Source of the DNA: Lentzea alba
GTDB lineage: Bacteria; Actinomycetota; Actinomycetes; Mycobacteriales; Pseudonocardiaceae
Length of the DNA: 64,000 nucleotides
Reading direction: 5' to 3'
NCBI RefSeq assembly: GCF_011067745.1
Contig: NZ_JAAMPJ010000005.1
Span: forward strand, 1 to 64,000
Below, piece after piece: positions 26,314 through 34,857 of the stretch. Within the stretch, counting starts at the first letter, position 1; each line of letters begins with the position of its first letter. Position numbers and translations under genes: made by a program. The notes under the pieces are model-generated. The model saw nothing but the letters and a program-made list of their open reading frames with translations, made no database searches and was not told the origin of the DNA.

Positions 26314-26339
26314 GCCGGGGCGCTTTCACCCCGGCTTTT
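26314..26339 (+). terminator. orphan intrinsic terminator
   Basis: GCCGGGG (26314-26320) pairs with CCCCGGC (26329-26335) across an 8-base loop and is followed by TTTT. It lies about 650 bases beyond the recQ stop with no recognised gene between, so it ends either a long recQ 3' end or an unannotated transcript across the array. Confidence 0.7.
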
Positions 26340-26471
26340 GAGACCGATTCAGCATCCCGACAGAGGCTCGAGGTCAATCCCCAAACGCAATCGTCGCGAA
26401 GCGGCGATGCACTCCCACGTCCTCGGTAAGGCCCGCCCGACCACCCGAGCAAGGTGACGACCCGCATACCA

Positions 26472-26662
26472 GGCGACCACCCTGCTGGAACACGACCCCT
26501 CGCACGCAAACCGACCCGCACGGCGCCAACGCCACCACCCCGCAAAGCGATCCGACGCACGGCACGCGACCCCTCCGCTGGAACGCGACCAGCCCCACGC
26601 AAGGCGACCACCCCGCTGGAACGCGACCAGCCCACGCCAGCCGACCCGCACGGTGCCAACGC
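26472..26662. repeat. second repeat family, about 60-bp direct repeats
   Basis: A segment starting GGCGACCACCCTGCTGGAAC (26472-26532) recurs at 26603-26662 with few changes, both ending in CCGACCCGCACGG-GCCAACGC. A shorter copy of the central GCTGGAACGCGACCAGCCC lies at about 26576-26594. The second copy ends 48 bases before the PrsW-type start codon. Confidence 0.6.
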
Positions 26663-26710
26663 GCCGCACCCAACTTGAAAACCCCAGACCACCAGCGAGA
26701 AACTCCGCGC

Positions 26711-27616
26711 ATGGTGATGCCAACCGCCCCTCGCACCCGCAAGTCCTGGCTGCGGATGTTCCTCATGGGGCTGGCCCTCTGGGTAGCAACAGTCGCGATC
26801 ACGTACCTCACCGAAAACGCCAACCTGATCCCCACGATCGTGCTCCTGGGCAGCTTCCTGGTCCCGGCGACGTTCGTGGTCTGGGCGTTCGAGCACGGCC
26901 ACTCCGGTGAGGTGACCGGCGAGATCGTGTTCCGGACGTTCGCGGTCGGCGGCGTTCTCGGTGTCCTCGGCGCGTCGTTGCTGGAGACCTATCTGCTTCA
27001 CCCGTCACCGTGGCTGTTCGTGGGGGTCGGGCTGATCGAGGAGGCGGTCAAGCTGGCCGCGCTGGCTCTGTTGACCCGGCATCTGACGCACAAGTCCACA
27101 AGGGACGGTCTGGTGCTCGGCGCCGGCGTCGGGTTCGGGTTCGCGGCGTTCGAGTCGGCCGGGTATGCGCTCACGGCCACGTTGACCGAGAACGGGCTGT
27201 CGTTGATGGACCTGGTGACCACGGAGTTGTTGCGCGGGCTGCTTGCGCCGTTCGGGCACGGGTTGTGGACGGCGATTCTTGGTGGGGTGTTGTTTTCGCG
27301 CAGTGTTCGCGAGCACTTCATGCTCACCCGGCGGCTGCTTTGGGCTTATCTCGGGGTGTCGTTGTTGCATGCGTTGTGGGATTCGATGAACAGCATCGCT
27401 GTCGTCATCACCGTTGTGGTGACCGGCGAGCCGTGGCAGGAGCACGCGGAATTGTTCACCGTCTTCACGTGGCTCGGGCTGGCGCTGATCTCGATGACGG
27501 GCTTGGTCTGGCTGAGGCGCCTGGTGCGGGCGTCGCGCCGGGAGTTCGCGCCGGTGCGCGGGTATGCCCTGCGCACCGACGCGCGGTGGTGGCCGGCTGG
27601 TCGGCCGCCACAGTGA
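26711..27616 (+). CDS. PrsW-family intramembrane metalloprotease-like protein
   Basis: This 301-residue polytopic protein has about eight predicted membrane segments. Conserved family features are visible: GLIEEAVKLAAL with the Glu-Glu pair (about 118), FAAFESAGYA, and GHGLWT/HALWDS histidines. PrsW proteases cleave anti-sigma factors inside the membrane in some Firmicutes; the substrate here is unknown. The ATG at 26711 opens a basic N-terminus before the first membrane segment; a second ATG lies two codons later. Confidence 0.8.
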   Translation: MVMPTAPRTRKSWLRMFLMGLALWVATVAITYLTENANLIPTIVLLGSFLVPATFVVWAFEHGHSGEVTGEIVFRTFAVGGVLGVLGASLLETYLLHPSPWLFVGVGLIEEAVKLAALALLTRHLTHKSTRDGLVLGAGVGFGFAAFESAGYALTATLTENGLSLMDLVTTELLRGLLAPFGHGLWTAILGGVLFSRSVREHFMLTRRLLWAYLGVSLLHALWDSMNSIAVVITVVVTGEPWQEHAELFTVFTWLGLALISMTGLVWLRRLVRASRREFAPVRGYALRTDARWWPAGRPPQ

Positions 27617-27626
27617 GGCGGGGTGT

Positions 27627-29330
27627 TCAGCGAGGGCGGAGCAGGCCTGCCTGCGACTGGATGGTGTGGGTGGCGGCGTTCAGGTCGTGTGGTTCGGCGA
27701 TCGTGGTGTTGTCCTCGTAGGTGACGCCTTCTGGGACGTCGTTGCTTCCCAACGGGTCGGCGTCCCAGAGGTTGGCTCGGTAGACGACGTTCTCCAGTGG
27801 CGGCGTGACGTGCAGGATGGCCGTGTTGTCGGAGCGCATGACGACGTTGTTCTCGACGGTCACCCAGGAGGCGCCGTAGTCGGTGTAAAGGCCGAAGTTG
27901 TAGGGGGTGTGGGTGTCCTTGATGACGTTGCCGCGGATGAGCGCGCCGTTGTCGGGGCCGTCGCCTTGGGGGCTGGACAGGTAGATGCCGCCTCCGTCGG
28001 CCAGGGTCTTCATGGTGTCCGTGACGAGGTTGTGCAGGATGCGGGTGCCGCGTGAAGGTCCGCCGACGATGCCGCAGTGCGGGACGTCCGCGACGTGGTT
28101 GCGGGTCACGGTGCAGTCTTGGGCGCCGCTGATCGCTATGCCGGGGGAACCGGAGTAGTCCAGACCGATGTGGTGGACGAGGTTGTCCTCGATCAGCACG
28201 TCCGTGCTGCCGGTGACCGTGATGCCGGAGGCCGCGAGGGTGTCGAAGTCGCAGCCGCGCACGGTGAGGTTCGCGCTCTTGGTGAGCCCGAGTCCGGTGG
28301 CGCCCAGCCGGGTGAAACGGCAGCTTTCGAAGCGCACGTCCGTGCTGTCGTCGACGCGGACGGAGGCGGGGATCACGGACGTCTCCGTGGGGACGGTCAC
28401 CCACGACTGGCCCTCCACGATGGTGACCGTCTCGACCGGGCCGCCCAGGTAGTAGTCGCCGCCGTGGTAGTGCAGGAAACCTTCGGCGCTGGGGCGCAGC
28501 CAGGTGGCGTCGGCGAAGACCAGGCCGCGGAACACGGCGCCGGTGACACCGGTGATGCGCAGCAACGTCTCCAGCACGGGGGCGATCACCAGGGTTTGGT
28601 CGGGATTTTCGCCGGGGCGTGGCAGGTAGCGCAGGACGTGGTGGCGGGGGTGGGAGCGCTCCAGGACGAAGGTGCCGGGGTCGGTGAGGAAGGCGGGGTC
28701 GTTCTCCAGCCGAGTGGGGATGCCCAGGCCTCCGGGCGAGGTTTGCCATTCCCAGGCGTAGTTGTACAGGTCACGGGCGCGGGCGAAAGTGGGCTGCGCC
28801 ATGGTGATGACCGTGGAGCCGTTGGCGGTGTCAGCAGAGGCCACCGCGCAGCGGGCCTCGGTCCACGGGTACACGCCCCGGTAGACGAACTCCACGTCGG
28901 CCGGACTGTGCCAGTCGAGCGTGACGTCCGTGACGTAACCTGTCTCGGTGCTGGTCACGGTGCCTGAGAGCGCGTCAATGGCCGCACGCTCGGCCCTGCG
29001 GCCGTCGACATGAAGCTGGCGAGTGTCCAACTCGCCCACATCGGCCAGCCAGGCACCGTCGTGCACATGCCAGCCGGTGATGCATCGGCCGCCGCTGACG
29101 ACGGCCTCCTCCTGTTCGGCGGTCCCGTACCCGTAAGCCTGGAAGACGACGTTTCCCGTGCTGACTTCGAGGGTTTCGGCAAGGACGTGCCGGCCGGCTC
29201 TCAGCTGAACGACGACTGTGCCGGTGGCCTCCTGTGCGGCCTGCACTGCCCGGCTGAGCGTGGCGAACGGCTGGCGCTCGGTACCCGGCCAGAAGTCGTC
29301 ACCATCCGGATCGACGAAGAACTCTGGCAT
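27627..29330 (-). CDS. right-handed parallel beta-helix protein (possible glycoside hydrolase or lyase)
   Basis: This 567-residue protein opens with FFVDPDGDDFWPGTERQPFATLSRAVQAA, the N-terminal signature of pectate-lyase-like helices. Repeated N/G-rich beta-helix rungs run from about 240 to 540 (TDVLIEDNLVHHIG, GGGIYLSSPQGDG). No signal peptide is visible, so it may act on imported oligosaccharides or leave by another route. Family GH141-type activities are possible but unproven. A TetR regulator gene diverges from it across 60 bases and probably controls it. It converges on the PrsW-type gene. Confidence 0.75.
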   Translation of the reverse strand: MPEFFVDPDGDDFWPGTERQPFATLSRAVQAAQEATGTVVVQLRAGRHVLAETLEVSTGNVVFQAYGYGTAEQEEAVVSGGRCITGWHVHDGAWLADVGELDTRQLHVDGRRAERAAIDALSGTVTSTETGYVTDVTLDWHSPADVEFVYRGVYPWTEARCAVASADTANGSTVITMAQPTFARARDLYNYAWEWQTSPGGLGIPTRLENDPAFLTDPGTFVLERSHPRHHVLRYLPRPGENPDQTLVIAPVLETLLRITGVTGAVFRGLVFADATWLRPSAEGFLHYHGGDYYLGGPVETVTIVEGQSWVTVPTETSVIPASVRVDDSTDVRFESCRFTRLGATGLGLTKSANLTVRGCDFDTLAASGITVTGSTDVLIEDNLVHHIGLDYSGSPGIAISGAQDCTVTRNHVADVPHCGIVGGPSRGTRILHNLVTDTMKTLADGGGIYLSSPQGDGPDNGALIRGNVIKDTHTPYNFGLYTDYGASWVTVENNVVMRSDNTAILHVTPPLENVVYRANLWDADPLGSNDVPEGVTYEDNTTIAEPHDLNAATHTIQSQAGLLRPR

Positions 29331-29352
29331 GGAGTCACCCTTTCTTCGTGTT

Positions 29353-29380
29353 TATGGCGTACACAAGATATAACACCATA
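29353..29380. promoter_or_regulatory. candidate TetR operator in the divergent promoter region
   Basis: TATGG (29353-29357) and CCATA (29376-29380) form an inverted repeat flanking an AT-rich core that includes TATAAC (29369-29374), a plausible -10 for the regulator gene. The location between the beta-helix and TetR genes suits an autoregulatory operator serving both. Confidence 0.4.
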
Positions 29381-29396
29381 GACGAGCGGAGTGGTG

Positions 29397-30245
29397 ATGA
29401 AGGACGACAGGGCGGAGGACCCCGATCACGGGGTGGAGTTGCTGTGGCGGGAGCGTGAGCAGGAGCCGCGACCGGGATTGAGCCTGGACAGGATCGTGCG
29501 CGCCGCCATCGAACTGGCCGACGCCGACGGCCTGGACGGGCTGTCGATGCGCAAGGTCGCCGAACGGCTCGGCTTCACCACCATGTCGCTCTACCGCCAC
29601 GTGCCCGGACGCGCTCAGCTCATCGACCTCATGCTCGACGCCGCGATCGGCGAGGCCGCACCTCCAGCCGCCACCGAAGACGGCTGGAGGGCGCGACTGG
29701 AGTCGTGCGCCCGCCGCGGCTGGGAACTGCGCAAGCGTCACCCCTGGATGGCCGAGGTGCGCGGCAGCCGCCACCTGCCCGGCCCCAACGGCGTCGCCGC
29801 CTACGACCACATGCTGAGCACGGTCGCGGACACAGGCCTCTCCCCCGCGCAAGTGATCGCCGCGGTCAACCTGGTCGGCAGCTTCGTCGACGCCGAGGCC
29901 CTGACGCTGGTGGAGACCGCACGACAGGAACGGCACAGCGGGGTGAGCGAGCAGGAGTGGTGGGGCGCCCGCGACACGCTCTATCAACGACTCGACCGCT
30001 ACCCCACGATCACCGCCCTGTGGGAAACAGGCGGCTACGACGAACCGGAGAACTCGTTCGAGTTCGGGTTGGCCCGCGTGCTCGACGGCATCGAGATGCT
30101 CATCGCAACTAAACGTGATGAAAGTTGTGATGAAACCTGCCCGGTGTGCGGAAGGCCGATGACGCAACCCGCCTCCGGCAGGCCGCGTGTCTACTGCTCA
30201 CGCGCCTGCCAACAGCGCGCCTACCGGAAGCGAATCAACGGGTGA
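29397..30245 (+). CDS. TetR-family regulator with C-terminal zinc-binding tail
   Basis: This roughly 282-residue protein has an N-terminal TetR helix-turn-helix (about 30-70; LSMRKVAERLGFTTMSLYRHV) and a ligand-binding TetR_C-type domain. The tail after about residue 240 carries CPVCGRP followed by YCSRACQQRAYRKR, a Cys4 pattern likely to bind zinc. It probably represses the divergent beta-helix gene. The ATG at 29397 is preferred for its CGGAG spacing; a GTG lies at 29391. A P450 gene follows after 31 bases. Confidence 0.85.
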   Translation: MKDDRAEDPDHGVELLWREREQEPRPGLSLDRIVRAAIELADADGLDGLSMRKVAERLGFTTMSLYRHVPGRAQLIDLMLDAAIGEAAPPAATEDGWRARLESCARRGWELRKRHPWMAEVRGSRHLPGPNGVAAYDHMLSTVADTGLSPAQVIAAVNLVGSFVDAEALTLVETARQERHSGVSEQEWWGARDTLYQRLDRYPTITALWETGGYDEPENSFEFGLARVLDGIEMLIATKRDESCDETCPVCGRPMTQPASGRPRVYCSRACQQRAYRKRING

Positions 30246-30276
30246 CGACCGGTCGCGGTGTGGCACTGTCTTGGCC

Positions 30277-31461
30277 ATGATTCCGGACGTCGTGCGGTTC
30301 CGGCAGGCAGATCTCCTCGGCGCCCTGCACCGGAGGTTCGGGCCCGTGGTGCGGATGGGGCCGTACACCTACCTGCTCGGACCGGAGGCGAATCGGTTCG
30401 TGTTCGCCAACTCCGAACTGTTCGAGGTGGAGCGGGCGTTCCAGGTCCTGGTGCCGGTGGACGGGCCCACCTCGTTGATCGTCAGCGACGGCGAGGACCA
30501 CAAACGACGGCGCCGGCACGTCCAGCCCGCGTTGGCGCACCGGCAGATCGTGAACCACGTGCCGGTCATGCGAGCCAACGCCGAGGCCACGCTCGACGCC
30601 TGGAGGCCGGGCGAGACGGTGGACGTCTACCAGGAGTTCCGGCGGGCCATCCGGCGCAGCACGATCCACGCGTTGTTCGGCGAGAAGCTGGCTCAGGACG
30701 CGGAGTTCTTCGGCGCGCACCTGCAGGTGTTGATCAACCTGATCGACCGCAACCCGGCGGTGGTCACGTTGCTGCGAAAGACAAAGGCACCGGCTTGGCG
30801 CAACGCGATGAGAGCGCGCAGAGCCGTTGACGCGCGTGTCTACAAGGCGATCGAAGAAACGCGTCAGGGCAACACGGCTGGGGACGTGCTCACCTCTCTT
30901 GTGCAAAGCGACGGGCTGAGCGACCTCGAAGTGCGCGACCAGGTCGTCACACTGATCGCCGCGGGCTACGAAACGACCAGTGGCGCGATGGCGTGGGCGG
31001 TGTTCAACCTGTTGCGGCACAACGGGGTTTGGGAGCGTGCAAAAGAGGACGATGACTACCTCGCCAACGTCGTCAACGAGACGCTACGGCTGTATCCGCC
31101 CGCGGTGGTTTCGGCACGGGTGGCGGCGCAGCCGTTCGAGTTCGCCGGCAAGAAGATCAAGGAAGGCACGTTCCTGCTGTACAGCCCTTACGTTACGCAT
31201 CGACTGGCCGAGGTGTGGCCGGATCCGCTGCGGTTCGATCCGGATCGGTGGGAGCACAAGCCGGCGCCGCACGAGTTCCTGCCGTTCGGTGGCGGACCGC
31301 ACCGGTGCATCGGAGCCGGACTCGCGACGACGGAGTTGACCGTGATGCTGAAAGCGTTGCTGCAGCGGCCGAAACCCGAACTGCTCGCCCAGCGCCTCAC
31401 ACCTACCAGCGTCGCCGCGATGCGGCCGAAGCACGGCCTCAGAATCCGAGCAGGAGGATGA
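30277..31461 (+). CDS. cytochrome P450
   Basis: This 394-residue P450 has the I-helix AGYETTSG (229-236), the E268-x-x-R271 pair and the heme loop PFGGGPHRCIG (336-346) with axial C344. This loop form and the conserved PDPLRFDPDRW resemble class-II-like CYP families (CYP102/CYP110-type) rather than typical streptomycete P450s; this comparison is tentative. The frame is open further upstream, but the ATG at 30277 begins the conserved region. It may be transcribed with the TetR gene. Confidence 0.85.
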   Translation: MIPDVVRFRQADLLGALHRRFGPVVRMGPYTYLLGPEANRFVFANSELFEVERAFQVLVPVDGPTSLIVSDGEDHKRRRRHVQPALAHRQIVNHVPVMRANAEATLDAWRPGETVDVYQEFRRAIRRSTIHALFGEKLAQDAEFFGAHLQVLINLIDRNPAVVTLLRKTKAPAWRNAMRARRAVDARVYKAIEETRQGNTAGDVLTSLVQSDGLSDLEVRDQVVTLIAAGYETTSGAMAWAVFNLLRHNGVWERAKEDDDYLANVVNETLRLYPPAVVSARVAAQPFEFAGKKIKEGTFLLYSPYVTHRLAEVWPDPLRFDPDRWEHKPAPHEFLPFGGGPHRCIGAGLATTELTVMLKALLQRPKPELLAQRLTPTSVAAMRPKHGLRIRAGG

Positions 31462-31849
31462 CCGTCGAGCCGAGGCACGCGACGGCACGCACGTGGTTCC
31501 AGAGCGTCCACTTGCGCAGGTACTCGGGCCAGTAGGCGTCGTCGGTGCGTTCGAGGCGGTTGTTCATCGGCACGTTGACGAACATCGTGAGCACGAAACA
31601 ACCGACGATGTAGAGCAGTCCGCCCACGATCCTGCCCGTGAAGACCTCGATGCCGCACAGCACGACGTTGCCGGAGAACACCAGCAGGAACAGCGGGTTC
31701 TGGATGCGGACGTTGATCCGGCGCATCGCCCCGCGGGCGTACTCGGCCGGCAGATCGGCGAGACCCGGCATGACGGCGGTGGAGAAAGCGAAGAACACGC
31801 CGGCCATCAGGCCGGACACAGCGACTGCGATCAGCGTGATTATCCCCAT
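31439..31849 (-). CDS. DUF1772 (anthrone-oxygenase-like) membrane protein
   Basis: This 136-residue protein has four predicted membrane segments and the DUF1772 pattern GVFFAFSTAVMPGL near residue 16 and NNRLE with a W-x-R-WTLWNHVRA end. Some relatives act as noncatalytic oxygenases on anthrones. The function here is unknown. It diverges from an AraC regulator gene across 80 bases, and its 3' end overlaps the P450 gene by 23 bases. Confidence 0.8.
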   Translation of the reverse strand: MGIITLIAVAVSGLMAGVFFAFSTAVMPGLADLPAEYARGAMRRINVRIQNPLFLLVFSGNVVLCGIEVFTGRIVGGLLYIVGCFVLTMFVNVPMNNRLERTDDAYWPEYLRKWTLWNHVRAVACLGSTVILLLGF

Positions 31850-31929
31850 GGCGTAACTGTGACCTGCGGACGCCGGACCCTCAATGACATTTCATCGCGC
31901 ACGCTTGCTCATTCGTCCAAACTGGGTAC

Positions 31930-32829
31930 ATGACGGACGCGTTGGGCGAGGCACTGCACCTGTTGAGGATGTCCGGCACGTTCTACTGCCGGAACGAGCT
32001 CACCGAGCCGTGGGGCCTGACGATGCCCGACATGACCGACTGCCTGTGGTTCCACGTCCTCACCAGCGGCCGTTGCGACATCGAGGTCGACGGCGAGATC
32101 ACGCGGCTCGAACCCGGCGACGTGCTGCTCGTGCCCGGCGGGCAAGGCCACCGGCTCTTCCACGGCGAGACGGAATCGCCGGTCGTCACGACGCTGCCGC
32201 ACGAGTTCGAGACGGACAACTACGCGATCCTGCGACACGGTGGCGGCGGTGCCGTGACGCACCTCGTGTGTGGTGCGATCCGCTTCGACCACCCGGCGGC
32301 GAAGCACCTCATCAACGTGTTGCCGAACGTGCTGTACGTGCGGCACGCCGACGACATGCGCGCCACCATCGATCTGATGGCCGCCGAGGCCCGCAAACTG
32401 CGTCCCGGCGGCGAAGCGGTCATCACCAGGCTCGCGGACGTGTTGGTGATCCAGACGATCCGCTCGTGGCTCGCCAACGACCCGGCGGCGCGCACCGGCT
32501 GGTTGGGTGCGTTGCAGGACCAGCAGATCGGGCAGGCACTGGCGTTGATCCACCGCGACCCCGCACAACCGTGGACCGTTGAACGCCTCGCGCACCAAAC
32601 AGCGATGTCGCGGTCGGCGTTCGCGGCACGCTTCACGGATCTGGTCGGCGAACCGGCGATGCGATACGTCACGCGGTGGCGCATGCACGTCGCGATGAAC
32701 CGCCTCAAAGACCGCGACACCACGGTCAGCGAGATCGCACGCGGCCTCGGTTACGAGTCGGAGGCCGCGTTCAGCCGCGCGTTCAAACGGATCGTCGGGG
32801 TCTCCCCCGGTCAGGCGCGGGTGGGCTGA
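31930..32829 (+). CDS. AraC-family transcriptional regulator (cupin_6 type)
   Basis: This 299-residue regulator has an N-terminal cupin-like sensor domain (EVDGEITRLEPGDVLLVPGG, about 50-75) and a C-terminal double helix-turn-helix (about 200-298; VERLAHQTAMSRSAFAARF and VSEIARGLGYESEAAFSRAFKR). Members with this domain often activate adjacent small membrane or oxidoreductase genes, so the divergent DUF1772 gene is the likely target. Its 3' end overlaps the VOC gene by 19 bases. Confidence 0.9.
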   Translation: MTDALGEALHLLRMSGTFYCRNELTEPWGLTMPDMTDCLWFHVLTSGRCDIEVDGEITRLEPGDVLLVPGGQGHRLFHGETESPVVTTLPHEFETDNYAILRHGGGGAVTHLVCGAIRFDHPAAKHLINVLPNVLYVRHADDMRATIDLMAAEARKLRPGGEAVITRLADVLVIQTIRSWLANDPAARTGWLGALQDQQIGQALALIHRDPAQPWTVERLAHQTAMSRSAFAARFTDLVGEPAMRYVTRWRMHVAMNRLKDRDTTVSEIARGLGYESEAAFSRAFKRIVGVSPGQARVG

Positions 32830-33185
32830 AGCAGGTCCCAGCGGTTGCCGTAGAGGTCCTCGAACACGGCCACGCGGCCGTAGACCTCGTCGCGGGGCGT
32901 CTCCAGGAAGCGCACGCCGAACGCCGTCATCCGGGCGTGGTCGCGATCGAAGTCGTCGGTGTTGAGGAAGAACCCGACGCGGCCACCGGTCTGGTCACCG
33001 ACCCGTGCCTTCTCCTCCTCCGAGGAGGCCTGTGCCAACAACAAAGACGCCCCGCCACCTGCGGAAACCACAACCCAGCGCTTGCCCTCCTGAGGCAAGT
33101 CCTCCAGCAACGTGAACCCGAGACCGTCCACGTAGAAGCGGATCGCCTCGTCGTAGTCGCGGACAACCAAGGTCACCAAACCCAT
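32811..33185 (-). CDS. VOC-superfamily (glyoxalase/bleomycin resistance-like) protein
   Basis: This roughly 124-residue protein has one VOC domain: GLVTLVVRDYDEAIRFYVDGLGF at the N-terminus and VAVFEDLYGNRWDLLQ at the end. Such proteins form dimers that bind metals or sequester small toxic compounds. A GTG start at 33194 is possible. It diverges from the MHS transporter gene. Confidence 0.82.
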   Translation of the reverse strand: MGLVTLVVRDYDEAIRFYVDGLGFTLLEDLPQEGKRWVVVSAGGGASLLLAQASSEEEKARVGDQTGGRVGFFLNTDDFDRDHARMTAFGVRFLETPRDEVYGRVAVFEDLYGNRWDLLQPTRA

Positions 33186-33220
33186 AGATCGCACGCCACT
33201 GAGTGTGTCAGGGTGCGTTC

Positions 33221-34486
33221 ATGGCGGTTACATCGGAGACGCATCGACTGCCCGTACGCACGCTCGTCGCCTCAAGCGCGGGCAACGCGGTCGAGTGGTT
33301 CGACTGGGGTATTTACACCGCGTTCAGCATCTACTTCGCGACGCAGATCTTCCCCGCCGGCAACGAAACCGCGGCGCTGCTGAGCACGTTCGCCACGTTC
33401 GCACTCGCCTTCTTCTTCCGCCCGCTCGGCGGTTACCTGCTCGGCCGGTTCGCAGACCTCAAGGGCCGCCGGACCGCGATGCTGCTGACGATCGTGCTGA
33501 TGTCCGGCGGTTCGGTCGCGATCGGACTGCTGCCGACGTTCGAGCAGGTCGGCTGGCTCTCCCCGGTGCTGCTGGTGCTCGCCCGCATCGCGCAGGGCAT
33601 GGCGCTCGGCGGCGAGGTGTCGAACGCGTCGGCGTACCTCGCCGAGATCGCGCCCGCCGACCACCGCGGCCGCTACTCGTCGTTCTTCTACATCTCGACC
33701 GGTGCGGCGGTGCTGATCGCGTCGCTGCTCGGGTTCTTCCTGTCCCGCAACCTCGACAAGGCGGCGATGGCCTCCTACGGCTGGCGCGTGCCGTTCCTGA
33801 TCGGCGGCGTGCTCGGCCTGATCGGGTTGTGGCTGCGGAGGGAACTGAAGGAGACCGAGCAGTTCGAGGAGAACAAGGCGAAGGCCGAGAGCCTGCGCAA
33901 CCCGTTGCTGATGACGCTCAAGGAACACCCGAAGGCCGTCGGACAGCTCATCGGCATCACGCTGCTGTCGACACTGAGCTTCTACACGTTCTTCTCGGCG
34001 CTGACGCCGTTCGCGGTGAAGACCAAGGGCGCCAACGACATCGACGTGTTCCTCGCGTTGTCGATCGGCACGGTGGGGTTCATCGCGCTGCAGTACCCGA
34101 TGGGATGGATGGCCGACCGCTACGGCCGCAAACCGCAGATGCTCGTGTGGTCGGCCGCGATGGCACTGCTGGTCGTGCCACTGTCCACCCTGGTCAAACC
34201 CGGCCTGGCGAACCTCGTGATCGTGTTCTGCGTCGGGCTCGGCCTGTACACGGCGCTCACGTCGATCGCGCCCGCGATCATGAGCGAGCTGTTTCCGACC
34301 GAACTGCGCGGACTCGGCATCGGCGCTTGGTACAACCTCACGGTCGCGCTGTTCGGCGGGACCGCGCCGCTGGTCATCCAGGCCGTCGGCGGCACGGTCT
34401 TCTTCTGGTACGTCACGGTGGCCGCGGTGATCACGTTCCTGGTGGTCCTCACACTTCCGGAGACAAAGGGTGTTCCGTTGAGCTGA
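33221..34486 (+). CDS. MHS-family (MFS) metabolite:proton symporter
   Basis: This 421-residue protein has 12 predicted membrane segments. It starts with the MHS signature ASSAGNAVEWFDWGIYTAFS, followed by GRFADLKGRRTAM (loop 2-3) and GWMADRYGRKPQM (loop 8-9). The family carries dicarboxylates, citrate, proline/betaine and related metabolites. The substrate cannot be named. ATG 33221 is chosen over a GTG six codons upstream. It overlaps the convergent VOC gene by 38 bases. Confidence 0.9.
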   Translation: MAVTSETHRLPVRTLVASSAGNAVEWFDWGIYTAFSIYFATQIFPAGNETAALLSTFATFALAFFFRPLGGYLLGRFADLKGRRTAMLLTIVLMSGGSVAIGLLPTFEQVGWLSPVLLVLARIAQGMALGGEVSNASAYLAEIAPADHRGRYSSFFYISTGAAVLIASLLGFFLSRNLDKAAMASYGWRVPFLIGGVLGLIGLWLRRELKETEQFEENKAKAESLRNPLLMTLKEHPKAVGQLIGITLLSTLSFYTFFSALTPFAVKTKGANDIDVFLALSIGTVGFIALQYPMGWMADRYGRKPQMLVWSAAMALLVVPLSTLVKPGLANLVIVFCVGLGLYTALTSIAPAIMSELFPTELRGLGIGAWYNLTVALFGGTAPLVIQAVGGTVFFWYVTVAAVITFLVVLTLPETKGVPLS

Positions 34487-34847
34487 GGCAGAACTCGTTG
34501 CCTTCGGGGTCGGCCAGCACGAACCAGACGCCGTCGCGGCTCACCACCGACGCACCCAAGCCGACGAGCCGCGCCACCTCGGCCTCGACGTCGTCGCACC
34601 AGAGGTCGACGTGCATGCGGTTCTTGACGGTCTTCGGCTCCGGCACTCGGTTGAAGAAGAACCGAGGCGACCCGTTCAGCAACACCGACGGGTCGTCCTC
34701 CGGGTCGTCGATCCCCATGGCGCGCAACCGGGTCAGCTCCGGTTCGTCGTACGGCGCGAGCACGTGGTCGTCGAGCGCCTGCGCCCAGAACCGGGCGAGC
34801 GACGCGGGATGGGCGCAGTCGATGACGACATCGTGCATCCGGGCCAT
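34449..34847 (-). CDS. VOC-family (glyoxalase-like) protein
   Basis: This 132-residue protein has a single glyoxalase-like domain (HDVVIDCAHPASLARFWAQAL at the N-terminus, WFVLADPEGNEFCL near the C-terminus). The ATG at 34847 directly precedes the fold. The 3' end overlaps the MHS gene. The function is unknown. Confidence 0.82.
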   Translation of the reverse strand: MARMHDVVIDCAHPASLARFWAQALDDHVLAPYDEPELTRLRAMGIDDPEDDPSVLLNGSPRFFFNRVPEPKTVKNRMHVDLWCDDVEAEVARLVGLGASVVSRDGVWFVLADPEGNEFCLSSTEHPLSPEV

Positions 34848-34857
34848 GCGGCCGAGA

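Larger units (their letters stand above)
25662..26710. other. gene-poor kilobase with two repeat families
   Basis: No convincing gene was found between recQ and the PrsW-type gene. Open frames here are low-complexity, Arg/Gly/Trp-rich and lack ribosome sites. The stretch contains a 41-bp tandem array (25847-26230), an intrinsic terminator (26314-26339) and a second family of C-rich direct repeats (26472-26662). Confidence 0.65.

Noticed and set aside
26276-27001. Minus-strand frame across the C-rich repeats
   Set aside because: It is a repetitive Arg/Gly/Val/Trp-rich reading of the repeats and runs into the PrsW-type gene on the other strand.
30187-30276. Upstream extension of the P450 gene
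   Set aside because: It overlaps the zinc tail of the TetR gene, and the P450 fold begins at 30277.
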